NCBI GenBank assembly: GCA_026261815.1
Contig: JAMPIT010000258.1
Span: 9,787,501 to 9,851,500, forward strand
DNA length: 64,000 nt
Direction of reading: 5' to 3'
Source of the DNA: Monarcha castaneiventris obscurior
Taxonomy: Eukaryota > Chordata > Aves > Passeriformes > Monarchidae
Made by a program: the position numbers and the translations under genes. Under the pieces are notes generated by a model. It made no database searches. It saw nothing but the letters and a program-made list of their open reading frames with translations, and was not told where the DNA came from. Position 1 is the stretch's first letter. Each line of letters opens with the position of its first letter. Below, one piece after another: positions 33,601 to 45,000 of this stretch.

Positions 33601-36600
33601 GAGTGGATTCACGACAAGTACGACACCACGGGCGAGAATCTGCGAAGTGAGTGAGCATGCTGGGCTCCCCAGGGCCCCTCTGCCCCCAGCATCCTCCTGC
33701 AGAGTACCCCACTCCCCACACCTTTTTGCCCTGAAGGGAAACCCGCCCACATCCCTTACCCCATCAGGTAAACTGCCTTGCTTCCACATGCTTCACCTTC
33801 ATCCTCCTGCACCCCACACCCTGAGCATCCCACCATACATTCCCTGTGCCCTTAGCAACACACCCCTGCTCCAGCCCGTGAGCATCTCACTGCAAAGAGT
33901 AAGCTCCTAATGCACAAAAATCCTGCAGGCAGAGAAATGCCCTCCTCCCTGACCCCAGTCTATTCCCTACACACCCCCCAGGCCTGTGGTGCCCAGCCAG
34001 GCATCACGCTGCCCAGGCTGCACTCAGGCTGGTGTGACAATGGTGCTTTTGTCCTGCCTGTACACCCATACTGCCCGTACCCTCATACTACCCGTGATCT
34101 CCTCACCAGTCCCAGCAGCCCAGCCGCTGGAGTTTGCCCAGTTCCCTTTCTACCTGAGCGGGCTGCGTCGCACATCCGACTTCGTGGAGGCGATCGAGAG
34201 CGTACGGGCCATCTGCCGGGAGGCTGCCCAGCGCCACGGCGTGCTGAGCTACCCCAGCGGCTACCCCTTCCTCTTCTGGGAGCAGTACATCGGCCTGCGG
34301 CACTGGTTCCTGCTGGCCATCAGCATCCTGCTGGCCTGCACCTTCCTCGTCTGCGCCCTGCTGCTGCTCAACCCCTGGACCGCCGGCATCATCGTGAGTA
34401 CGCACCCTGATGCAGGGGATGGTCCTTATGGGTGGGGTCGGGGGCATCCAGCCTTTCTCCCATCCTGCTGAGTGGCGCTGGGTACCTGCTTCATGGGAAT
34501 TGGGTGATGGAGTGGGCAGGGATGCCCATATGGGGGTGGCAGTAGGTGTACGGAGGGATCATGTATATCACTGATGAAGGGAACAGGGGGCCCTGGATGC
34601 ATTCAGGTAGAAGAATGTGAGGGGAGCATCCATATGGAGGTGCCAGTTGGTGGGGGATCCATATGGAGGGGTCAAGGAACCCGTTATGAAGGGTATGTGT
34701 GTTGTGGGCAGGGGTTTGATGACATCCATGCAGAGCAGGTTGAGGGCTATGCCCAGAAAATGGGACAGACGGACACTCCAAATAGAGGGAAAAGGGTCTG
34801 TGAGGTGAGGCTGCCCTATATGGAGTAGGATCAGGCTTGCCAGGAAGAGGGGACAGCCAGTCAAAGCCATCCCTCACTGACCCCACCACCCTCCAGGTCT
34901 CCATCCTGGCCATGATGGCTGTGGAATTGTTTGGCATCATGGGGCTGATGGGCATCAAGCTGAGCGCCATCCCTGTGGTCATCCTCATCGCCTCGGTGGG
35001 CATTGGTGTGGAGTTTACCGTCCACGTGGCCCTGGTGAGCACAAGCAGATCCCAGTTTCCACTCCCTGGCATCCTCATCCCCTTGGTCATGTGCCAATGG
35101 ATGGCCCATTATGGGTGGCACACGGGGACAGCCCTGCATGACATTTCCATCCCACTCAGGGCTTCTTGACAGCTGCAGGGAGCAGGAACGTGCGCTCGGC
35201 CGCAGCACTGGAGCACACTTTTGCCCCTGTGATGGATGGTGCTGTCTCCACCCTCCTGGGTGTCCTCATGCTGGCTGGTTCTGAGTTTGACTTCATCATG
35301 AGGTGAGCACTGAAGAAGGGTAAACCAGCCACTTGCTGCCCCATAAAAGCTTTGGCAGTGGGGGCTGGTGGGTGGGGCAGCCCTCCTGTCTGGTGGTGGG
35401 GATGTGGGGCAGCTGGGGAGGATGTCTTGCTGGGGACTGCCATTCCATCTTGCCTGGAGGCTGGGGAGACATGGCAGGGCCAGGGCGTGTGGCATGGGAA
35501 GCCATGTTTGGGATAGGACATGGTTCATGATGGCTGTGCCTGCTTACCCCCATGTGCCTATGGCCCCATCAGGTATTTCTTTGCGGTGCTGACCATCCTG
35601 ACGCTGCTGGGGCTGCTCAACGGGCTGGTGCTGCTGCCTGTCCTGCTCTCTGTCATCGGGCCACCCCCTGAGGTACAAGACCCCTCCATTCCACCTCTCC
35701 CTGGTCCTCCCCAACCCTGTACCTACCTCTCTCCATCCCCCATTGCCCCTCTCCCTGCGCACCTTTCACCCTTTATCCATCTTTGCCTTGTCCAGTCCTA
35801 ACCTCATCTCAAACCCACCTCAGTCCATCCCTTGCCCAGTACCATCCCTCCCTTACCTCATCCTTTCTCTGACCCATATCCTACTTGCCCCATATCTACC
35901 TGACCCCGTTCCGGCCTCATCCCACACTCAACTTCCCCCATCCCTCCCTGATCCATTTGATCCCATCCCTGCTTCACGAACTGCTATCACCCGCATCCCC
36001 ATCCTCACATCAACCCATGCTCCCTACTTCTCCATACTCCTCTGTCCCTGGCTCCTCTGACCTGTCTTCTCTCCCCAGGCATCCCTGGTGGATAATGGCC
36101 CCTGCCTACCCCCACCGGAGTCGGTACCCCCATGCCTGGGCCCTGGGGGAATGTACGTCCGGCGGGCTCCAGCCTGGCCTGCCACCTTCCCTGAGCCCTC
36201 GGACACGGAGCACTACACGGAGAGCGTGGGGCCAGGCAGCCCACGGGGACCCTTCATTGTGCCCCCCGCCCCGGCACACATCCTACTGGAGGCTGGCAAG
36301 GACCCCAGCTTCCCACGCATCACCGTGAGTGTCTCTGCCCATTGTGGCATTGCCAGCTCCCCTGCATCCCCAGGGAGAGGGTCATGGGTAGAGCTGGGGG
36401 ACGGGGGCTGGTGGCATTGCCAGAGGGATGCTCAGTATGACTGGGGACCCTCATGCTTCACATTCCCCCTCCAGGTGCTGAAGCCCTACAAGGACAGCCT
36501 GGAGGTTCAGGGGAAGAAAGAGGCTTCTGGCCCTCAGCCTGCAGCCCCCCTGCCCTTCGGGGAGCCATGCACCACATTGCCCCGAGAGCACCCGCAGCCC

Positions 36601-36879
36601 GGCCCGCCAGGCACCCGGCCAGTGCCCCCCGCAGCCCTGCCCACCTACAGCACCCACCTGCAGGGTCCTGCCGGCAGCTACACCACTGTCACAGCCACTG
36701 CGTCGGTGACAGTGGCCCTGCACCCCACACTGCCTGGCTCCTACCCCAACTTCAGCCCTGAGGGCTTCACCAGCAGTGAGCGGGACTGCCTGGACGAGCC
36801 CAGCACCAGCGGCACCGCTGTGCCTGACACCTTTGAGATGCAGAACATGGGACACCACGGAGCAGGTGCCCGGCGCTAG
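17203..36879 (+). CDS. PTCH2: Patched 2, Hedgehog receptor (complete, 23 coding exons, 1354 aa)
   Basis: Twelve-pass RND-type sterol transporter/receptor that binds Hedgehog ligands and restrains Smoothened. Exons: 17203-17271, 17530-17722, 27561-27750, 27869-27938, 28163-28254, 30004-30199, 30293-30414, 30685-30832, 31063-31194, 31274-31429, 31553-31645, 31738-31863, 31943-32061, 32172-32577, 32662-32974, 33235-33377, 33466-33646, 34110-34393, 34897-35034, 35160-35302, 35573-35672, 36079-36324, 36475-36879. All junctions are GT/AG and in frame; several sizes (122, 148, 132, 156, 126, 119, 138, 143, 100) match those I recall for PTCH1. TM1 is about residues 56-75; the sterol-sensing domain (TM2-6) about 395-560 with GIGVDD at 464-469; middle loop 569-704; TM7 opens exon 15; GIGVEF is in exon 19. 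The ectodomain strings [15 protein letters not shown] and TTGENLRIP are typical of PTCH2 rather than PTCH1. The cytoplasmic tail (about 1139-1354) is longer than in human PTCH2 (about 1203 aa in all). The start has a fair Kozak context (GCCATGC). Confidence 0.96.
18597..18623. repeat. Poly-T tract
   Basis: About 27 consecutive T, followed by AATTTAAAAAAAAG. It may be the tail of a retroposed element on the minus strand, but no body is recognisable next to it. Confidence 0.85.
20765..20890. promoter_or_regulatory. Candidate conserved non-coding element, PTCH2 intron 2
   Basis: An AT-rich island in GC-rich intron with two homeodomain-type CAATTA cores (about 20797 and 20815) and dense unique sequence. 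The regulatory role is inferred from composition and location only. Confidence 0.3.
21588..21596 (-). promoter_or_regulatory. Exact Gli consensus motif in PTCH2 intron 2
   Basis: TGGGTGGTC, the reverse complement of GACCACCCA, lies 4.4 kb into the gene. Occupancy is untested. Confidence 0.45.
22655..22890. promoter_or_regulatory. Candidate developmental enhancer, PTCH2 intron 2
   Basis: This is the most enhancer-like block in the intron: unique, AT-rich, no simple repeats, with a GATTAGCATAATTAGTAC cluster (22797-22814) of homeodomain/POU-type cores and a CATATGG E-box nearby. A T-rich run (22430-22490) and CT-rich run (22925-22965) flank it. Conservation across amniotes is predicted, not seen. 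Confidence 0.4.
25389..25455. repeat. A-rich (CAA)n simple repeat
   Basis: Poly-A with interspersed C, then about eight CAA triplets. Low-complexity sequence in PTCH2 intron 2. Confidence 0.9.
28255..30003 (+). other. PTCH2: PTCH2 intron 5 (1.75 kb)
   Basis: This intron is unusually long for the 3' half of the gene, where introns are mostly 75-500 bp. No missing exon is needed: CC from exon 5 joins G of exon 6 to read ...YLPGRPDIQW. It contains two AT-richer unique blocks (28620-28760 and 29110-29290) with AGATAAAAGGGG and a CATGAATTATTAGG stretch, which may be regulatory. Confidence 0.7.
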
Positions 36880-36982
36880 GTGAGCTTGGGGACACCCTAC
36901 CCAGGGCTGGTGTATGGCAGCGTGGGGGTGCGAGGTGACTGTGGAGGGACCCAAGTGACCCCTCAAATCTCTCTCCCTGCAG
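36880..36982 (+). other. PTCH2: Probable 3' UTR intron of PTCH2
   Basis: The stop codon TAG (36877-36879) is followed directly by a consensus donor GTGAGC, and a strong pyrimidine tract with CTGCAG ends at 36982. Splicing would place the stop exactly at the exon end. Confidence 0.65.
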
Positions 36983-37383
36983 ATTGCTGGTTCCTGGGCA
37001 GAGCATCTCCCCAGCACCTGGTGGGCACAGGAGGGTGCAGAGCGGGGTCACCCGTGTCATGCTGCTAATCGCCGGAGTGGTCTTGGCCAAGGAGGACCGG
37101 CCCCCTGCACCCTGCACCGGGGCTTGGCAGGGCAGGCTGGCACTTCTATGCAAGCTGTGTGCAGGCCACGCCATGCCCGCATGTCCCTCACCTGAGGCTG
37201 TACCGTTGGTGCCGTGTCTTGTCACCCAGGGTTTGGGGTTATCCTGCCCTGGGCTTGTTGCCCCCCAGAAATGGAAGCACTAACTCCCCCCTCTGTTTCT
37301 GGAGCTGCTGGCAAGGTGGACTCGGTGCCATGCCAGCTCCCCCTCTGTGGGGTCACTGCCTGCTCCCCATCACCTCCTCCTGG

Positions 37384-37392
37384 GACCACCCA
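37384..37392 (+). promoter_or_regulatory. Exact Gli consensus motif in the PTCH2 3' UTR
   Basis: GACCACCCA, 0.5 kb after the stop codon. It is one of four exact copies noticed in the window. Confidence 0.3.
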
Positions 37393-38304
37393 TCCCGGGC
37401 CATGAGCTGGGGTACCCCAACAGGGTGCCCTGATGCCCCCTGTCCCGATAAGGGGGCAGCCCTAGAGCCAGCTATGCCCTGGCGTGCCATGGGCAAGGCC
37501 TGGGGTGGGCACCCTCACCTTTATTTATTGCAAAGGGAAACTATCTATAGAGAGATATATATTTTTAAGCTTATTTTAAAAGATTTATTTCTCAGCCTAC
37601 AGCCTCACCCGGCTGCCCAGGGTGCAGGCAGGGAGCGGGCAGACCCTTTGCCCACTGGAGGCAGCAGGAACCCAGGGGCACAGACCTGTTCATGCCCCCA
37701 CTCCATGGGCAGATCACCCCTTCCAACGTGCTAGTCCGTGCCTCAGTTTCCCCAGCGGCAAGGATGGGAAGGCTGGAGATCATGGATGTGCCACAGCAGA
37801 GAAAGGGAGCCTGTTGCTCCCCAACACACAGGCGGGGTTTTGGAAGGGGGAGATCCTTGGAGTGGTCCTTGCTGTGCCAAGCCCCTGAGCTGTCCCACGA
37901 TCACAGCCCCCCGTGTCACACTCGTGCTCTGCCCAGGGGATGGCACAGGCTTGAGCACGCACAGGACAGTGCACGCTGATGTGGGCTCCCACGGTGCCAC
38001 CAGGCACATCTTGCTGGGAAACCGTATTTTTCACCGTGTCCCCGTGCAACGGGGCTGTCCCTGCAGCCAGCCCCCGTCCCCGTCCCCGTCCCCACCCCGG
38101 GCACCGTCCGCGCCGTTACCCAGCACTTTAACTCCAGCGGTGTCTGCCGTGCCTGCGGCCCCAGCCCCCCCAGCCCCCCGACACTGCCGCTGAGCAGGGG
38201 TGGCCTTGGGGACCCTGTCCCCGTGCCAGGCGTGGGCACGGCGGGCAGCCCTCCCCCCCCCCCCAACACGCCATCTAAGTTATTTATATCAAAAAGAGCA
38301 AAGG

Positions 38305-38384
38305 TTTATTTTTGTAGTTTGTACAGGCGGTAGTGGGGACTGAAGGTTTATTTTTAAAGAGTAAATATATATATTATATATAAA
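38305..38384. terminator. Shared polyadenylation zone of PTCH2 (+) and BTBD19 (-)
   Basis: On the plus strand there are the variant signals AGTAAA (38360-38365) and TATAAA (38379-38384). On the minus strand there are two canonical AATAAA hexamers (38305-38310 and 38347-38352). The two convergent transcripts may therefore overlap at their ends. Confidence 0.45.
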
Positions 38385-39059
38385 TTACCTGCTGTGTCCG
38401 GCCCTTTCTCATGGGGAACACAGCTGGAAGGGGGGTATGTGTGCTTGAGACAGACCCAGCTCTGTGTGCACACACGCGATGGGGGGTGCAAGGGGGGCTG
38501 CACACTGTGTGTAGAGTGTGTGTGGCACATGGGGGGCTGGCAGCCTGTCCTACGTGTGTGTGGCCTGCTGGCAGGGCTTGGGGGGCGCGGGGGATGGGAG
38601 CCTGGCGGTGCAGTGGTGCGTGCAAAGATGCCCGTGTGTCCCCTCCTATCTGCCCGCCTCCAAACCCCAGGGTCCCCGTGCCTTTGCCCGGGCAGGTGCC
38701 GGCTCCTCTCCCGCTGCAGCACGGCCCCGCTGCCGGGGGAGGGCAGCACGGCGCCGGGGAAGGGGGAGCTCATCTTGGGTCCCCATCCCGCAGGGATCCC
38801 TGCAGCCCCGCCACCCTGGGGTCACTGCCTGGGCCGCCTGCAGGCTCCTTGCACCCACTGCATAGCCCAGAACGACCCTACCCACAGCCCCTGCATCACT
38901 TCTTGGGGTGACCCAGGCATCCTGCCTTGGCCCCAACGCTGTGACATGGGACAAAGCACCTTTTCGATGCTCTTGGACACAGAAGCATCCGTGCCCAGCC
39001 CCACACCCTGCTCTGCTGCAGAGCCCCCACTTGGGCTGGACAAAACTCGTTGCCAGCCC

Positions 39060-42000
39060 CTACTTGGCGTGTGGCTCGAGGTGACGGTGATGGTCGCGGG
39101 GCCGCGTGCCCCGGCGGGGACGGCAGAGGCGGGAGGGCACCCCACTGCCCTTCCTCAGGGCGTGGGCACGCCAAGCTGCTGCGATGCTCTCCACCTGCGG
39201 GGATGGCAACAGGGATGAGGCCATCAGCATGGCCACAGCGTGGTCCTCCCCAGCCCATCCTGCAGCATCCTCCAGCCCCTGGAGGTCAGTCAGAAGACCC
39301 TAAGAACAATCAGCAGCTCACCGGGATGAGGAGGTCCTGCTGGTTGTAGCTCTCCAGCGTCACCAGTTCGCTGGGTGCCAGCAAGGGCAAACGCAGCTCC
39401 CTCACGGGCAGGGCAGCCACCTCTGGCACCGGACGCTCCAGGACAGCCTGTCAGACATCAGGATGTGAGGGATGAGGCCGGTGATGTCCTGGGCACCAGG
39501 GGAGGTGGGGGCCTGGGGGGAGTGACAGCTTCTGTGTGTATCACAGAGCTCTGGGCTCAGGGATAAGGTGCCTACATTCCCATCCTGGGCTGGTGGGGGC
39601 CCAGGCACCCCTGGGTGGTCCCTGCTGTGTGACACTCACCGAGCTGACGTGTGCCCACTCCCGCACAGCCTGCACCAGGTCCAGCTCGTCCACAGCCAGG
39701 CGGTCACTGCGCAGCACCCGCGCCAGCACCACGTCAGAGAGCTCACGGAAGCCCTGTGTCCGCACCACTGCCTGCCAGCACACCACAACACCGGGCACTG
39801 CAACCGGGACCCCACACAACCACCACCCCCATCCACTGGACACATGCTGGTGCCATCCCTGCCTGGTATCCCAGCATCCCGCAACCCAAACTCCAATCCC
39901 CTGGCACTGAGTACCCCCCAGCCTGCCTCTGCCTGTCACCCAGCATCTTCTCTCCAAATACCCTTTGCTCCTCTCCCAGCCTCCAGGCATCCCGTCCTCA
40001 GGGGCCCTGCTCCCTTGCCTCATGCAGTGCTCTCCATGCCACGTGCCCCACGCCATGCCCTGGGGTACCCCACACCATGCTCCCCCATCACGTACCGTGG
40101 TGCAGCCCTCGATGAAGGCCAGGCAGTGCTGCTGGAGGTCCACCTGCCCATAGGTCACCGCAGCCTATGAGACAACACAGACATCTGCAAAGGGGTCCAG
40201 GGCAGAAGGGACTCCCTGCCAAAGCCCTACAGAAACACGGGCACTCAGGTGAGGCAGACATCCCTCTGGGTTGGGTACCACAGTGAGAGTGTAGGGAGGA
40301 AGGGGCACCAAGGTCCCCTCCTTTTCTGGCCTGCCCCACAACAAATGTTTTGGTGGCTTTAAGGCCCACAGTGGTCACCCAGCCCCACCCTCAGCAGCAC
40401 GTGTGATTTTCCACCACTGCTCAGGGACATCACCCAGCTCACAGTGGGGGAGAGGCCCTCGTGCTGTTCTCACAAGCTCACACTGCAGGCACATGAAACC
40501 ACCAGTCGCCAGTGCTCCTTGTGTGGGCACAGGGTCAGCTTAAAGCCTCCTCTACAAGTGCCCCACACCCCTGGTGCCAGCTGACCCACAGCTGCCATCC
40601 CTCACTGCAGCAGGAATTTGGGGTTGCTCCCATTTTCTCCCAGCTCTACTGAGCAATGCTTGTCCCAGGGCTGGCACTGCCCATCTGGTTACCAGGAGGG
40701 CATGTCCCTATCCCCCCACAGCAGTGTGTGGGGTACTTGGGACCACCACAGGCAGGGTGAATATCACCTCCCCCTCCACCACAGCAGGGGACCAGTGCTG
40801 ATGTAAGTGGGTAGGCAAGGCGAGCTGTTTTCTTCAGGTTTGTTTTGTTCTGGGGTTTTGGGGTTTCTTGTTTTGTTTCCTCTGGACCAGTTTTAGCTCT
40901 GTTTATGTCGCAGTGGTCTGGCATCACATCTGGCCGGAGCTTTGTGTCCTGGGGCAGGCACCTCATCCCAAGATTGTTTCAGCTTGTGGGAAATGAAACA
41001 AATCCCCCTTCTCAGGGGAGCAGCCTTGGTCCCACCAAGTAGCATGGCCAGGGCCATTAGGACCTTCCCAAGGCTATTTTTAGGCGCCTCACCTCTCAGC
41101 AGGGGTTTTGGGACTGGCTCCCCAAAACCCAATCCCTCCCAGTTTCATGCCGATGATGACAAAGCCCTGGCACTGGGCAGTTCTGGCCAGCCCTGCTCAG
41201 GGCAATGTGAAGACACTTCTCTGCCAGGGTCTGGTGGCCCCACTGTCCCTTGCATCCCTGGTACAATCCCAGTGGTCTGGGAGCTGGCAGGGCAGCTGCC
41301 AGGCCAGGGGTGAATGGGAAACCCTGCCCCACTGTCCAGCCAAGAACAGGAGGGTCAAGTCTGCTCCTGCCCCAAAATTGTACAGGTTATTTTTAACCCT
41401 TTGTGACTCTTCTAGTGTCACTCTTACCTGCAGGGCCTCGCAGACCTGCTCCACACTCAGTGTGTCCTTGATGAACTTGACACAGAGCTGGAAGGCAGAC
41501 AGGGAGAGGGTGGGCAGAGGGGGGGACACAACCCTGCCATCCCCCCGCACAACTCTCAGCATCCCCTGAGCCCCCAGCACATGGAATGTGGCACCTCCAG
41601 CCCCCCAAGTGTTTCATAAGCAATGGCCTGTGGGATGAGGTCTTGCAGTGTGGATGTGGGCAGCCAGCTTGGCCACTGATGGAGCCAGGGACCAAGACTG
41701 ATGTGACCAAACCCAGCCAATCTGATAGCCCCAGGCAGGTCCCCTAACCCTGTCTAGAGATGCCATCCATATTCTGCCATAGGGCACAATCCTGGTGCCA
41801 GCTGCAGTGCATTGGGTGACCTCAGCTTTGCCCCAGCCCTGTCTGCCAGCTGTGCTCTGGCTGTGACTGCTGAGGGACCAGCATCTCCAGCTGCATCCCA
41901 TACATGGATGATGCAGGCAGGATGCAACCAGACCAGCATGTTTATCAGTGAGTGGGACCTCTCTCCTGACTATCTCAGCTGCCTACCAGAGTCTCTGGGA

Positions 42001-45000
42001 GACCCAAGGGGATGTGACATGCAGGGAGGAGCTGGCACTTGGGGCAGAAGGGCCCTGAGTCATTGGCAGGAGGGATATGAGGTCACCCTGCAGCTGGGCA
42101 CACTGCCATGGTTTCCCCAGCTGTCCTTGGTCAGCCCCTTTCCCTCCTACCCCTCCTCTATGCAGGTCATCCCCCTCAGGATGCATTTGCTGGGTGGCGG
42201 GGTGTGACTCATGTGACAGGAGCACAAGATCCCCCTTTCTGCTACACCCCCTATATCCCTTCCCTGTCCAGACAGCTGCTTGACACCTCTGTGCCACATC
42301 TGGGTTTTTGCTGAGCTTGTTCCCACAGGTCACATCCCACTGCCCTGGCAGAGAGGAGCCCATGATTCCTCAGCTCCTGAGGTACTTTCCCTGCACGATG
42401 GGGAGGGAGGGGAAGTCTGGGTGTGAGATGGCAAGTCACGAGTTCAGCCAGGCTGTAATTCAGGAATCAGGCAGATGACGTGGCCTGGCTGCCCTCCCCA
42501 ACACCGAGCTTCTCCAGCTCCCTGCCCCCTCCTCGTCCAGTTCCCACCCTTCCTCCCTGCTCCCTGCTGCCTTCCCAAAACCTTCCCGCCCAAAGCAGCA
42601 TCTCCTCGGCAGCACCACAGCTGGGGTGCTGATTGCACCCAAGGATCAGGGCTCTCTTTAACTGCATCACCCTGTCAGATGACCGGAGAGCACGTGTGGG
42701 TGATGGCACAGGGGCTTTCCTTCTGACCTTTGCTGTACAGGAGATGTGAAACTCCCATGTCCTTCCCCATGATTTCTCGGGATTTCCCTGTGGGATTCCC
42801 AGCTGCTGCTGCATGCCCTCAAGGGGGATCCCACTGGAGAGACCTTCCAGGATCGAGAAGCAGGGCCAAGCCTGCACGATGCACCACGGTGCTTTCCTCA
42901 GAGGCACCTCCAGCTACCAGCCATGCAGGAATCATCCTGGGGTGCTGCCCAGCCCGGGGGCACTCAGGGACCACTGCCCCCAGCCTAAACAGGGTCGTAC
43001 CTTGCACAGGTCCTGCAAGCCGTACTCCACCGATGAGGTCAGCACCTCCAGCGCCTGCAGGCAAGAGGGACCACGTGAGCATCAGTGTGCATGGGCATGG
43101 ACGGGCAGAGCAGTCCAGGGGAAAGGGCAGGTGTGCTCCTGCCTCCATGGGAGCTCCCAAGTGGGGCATGGGCGATAAGGCTGATGCATGGAGAAAAATT
43201 CACGTCTCCTGCTGTGGTGTCCTCATTCCCACCATCCAGGATGTGCAGAGCCAGATGTCCCAAGGCTGGGACAAGGTGTTCTGGACACCCCACTGTGCTG
43301 GGCTGAGACCCTACACATTCATTGCACTGTTAGGCCAGCCAGAGAACATCACACAGACCATCTCCTCCAACGCTAGCACACCCAGTGCTGCAAAACACCC
43401 TCTTCCCCTGCATCCCCCTCTTGTCCCTCCCACATCCATCACCCCCACCAGCCTCATCCCCACTCACGATGTGACTGTTGAGGGTGACACTGTTGGTGTA
43501 GAGGAACTCGATAACGGCCAGGAAGACCTCAGGCTGCACGTTGCCCAGGATGAAGGGGCCCTGGGGTGGGATGCTGCTGGAGGAGTCCTGGGTGCCCACG
43601 GGCGCCTGGCCGAGCATCCCGCGGAACGCCTGACAGCGGCACGCCAGCACACAGCGGTGAGCAAACACCTTCTGCTGCTCCCGGCCCACCACAAACATCA
43701 CATCACTGCGGGGGAGAGGGGACCGTGAGGGACACAGTGCCTGGAAAGCAAGGGCACAGCCTGCCCTGGGCTGGGACAGGGCACACAGGAAGGGACCTGC
43801 TGAGTGCCTGTCAGGGTGGAGCAGTACCCTTTAATTTTAACCCAGGGGTTTGTCTCAACAGGGGCACAGAGGGGAGCTTGTTGGTGGCTCTTTCCAGCTA
43901 TTTGAATGCTGCAGGCAAGGTGAACAAGACAGGTCCTCTGGCAAGCATGGAGAGCCCTGGGTACTGGCACAAAGAGCCCGGGGTGCTGGCACCAAGCAGG
44001 GCAGAGAAAGGCAAGGACAGCTGGAGAAAGTGACTTTCTCTTTTGACACAGCAGAGCCAAGGAAAGCGTGGCTGTCACCAGGATCAGCCTCCTTGACTCA
44101 TGGGAACTGACTCATCGTCTCAGGGTTGCAAAGCCTCTGGCATAGCTGCCAGCAAGGCTGGCACTGGCCCAGCACAGCAGCCTGTGGCACACACCAGGGC
44201 ACAGGGACTATCCTGTTGCCCTGATCCCCTATAACCCTCCCCTCCCTAAAAGGGTTCCCCAGCTCCATGGCCCCAGGAAAGGGGGGCAAGATCAGGGGAA
44301 AAGAAGCAGGCAAAGGACAGGGAGTCTCCAGTCTGTGTGCACCTGTGGCCACGGCCCAACCATCCCCTTGTCCTTTCCTCCATCCCAGCAGGCCAATGAG
44401 CAGAAGATGCCACCCAAACTCTGGCTGCCATGAGGACATGCACAAATCCATGGCCTGACCCTCAGAGTGCCCCACAGGGAGGTGGATGTGCCCACCAGAA
44501 GGAAGGACACCTGGGTCATCCCAGGTGTCTATCAGGAGACACAGCTGGGGCAGGATGGGTGGTGTGAGCAGAGCCTGATGGGTCCTCCATGACTGCTACT
44601 GCAAGTGGGACCGTGATAAACTGTTCTGTGTTTGAGGTCCACAGGCCAAGAGGGGCAGGCAGAATGCAGGATACAGGCTGTGAGATGTGGGATGCTAGCT
44701 GTGATTATGGCATGCAAGGTCTGGGATGCAGGACACAGGCTGCAGGATGGGTGCGGGACGAGGGTTGCAGGATGTGGGATGCAGGACAAAGGCTACAGAG
44801 TGCAGGCTGTGAGGTACAGGCTGTAGGAGAAAGCATGCAGGATGTGGGATGAAGTAGATAGATGCAGAGCACAGATTTCAGGTTGCAGGATGCAGATTGC
44901 AGGATGCTGGATAAGGGCTGCGGGTTGCAAGATGCGAGCAGCAGGACGTAGGCTGAGAATGACCAGGCACTACCAGCCACTCCCCCACTGCCTCGTGCTG

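Larger units (their letters stand above)
36983..38395 (+). other. PTCH2: PTCH2 3' untranslated region (probable extent)
   Basis: No coding frame is supported here. The stretch contains AT-rich, UTR-like segments at 37520-37600 (TTTATTTATTGC, ATATATATTTTTAAGC) and 38275-38390, a C-run (about 38252-38262), a CCCCGT repeat (38078-38097) and an exact Gli motif at 37384-37392. The 3' end is inferred from variant polyadenylation hexamers near 38360-38384. Confidence 0.5.

Noticed and set aside
17203..36879. PTCH1 instead of PTCH2
   Set aside because: Ectodomain strings ([34 protein letters not shown]) and neighbours BTBD19, DYNLT4 and EIF2B3 fit PTCH2.
42730..43728. 332-codon plus-strand frame across BTBD19 exons 2-3
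   Set aside because: Antisense shadow of BTBD19 exons and introns 1-3; the minus-strand spliced model has clear BTB homology.
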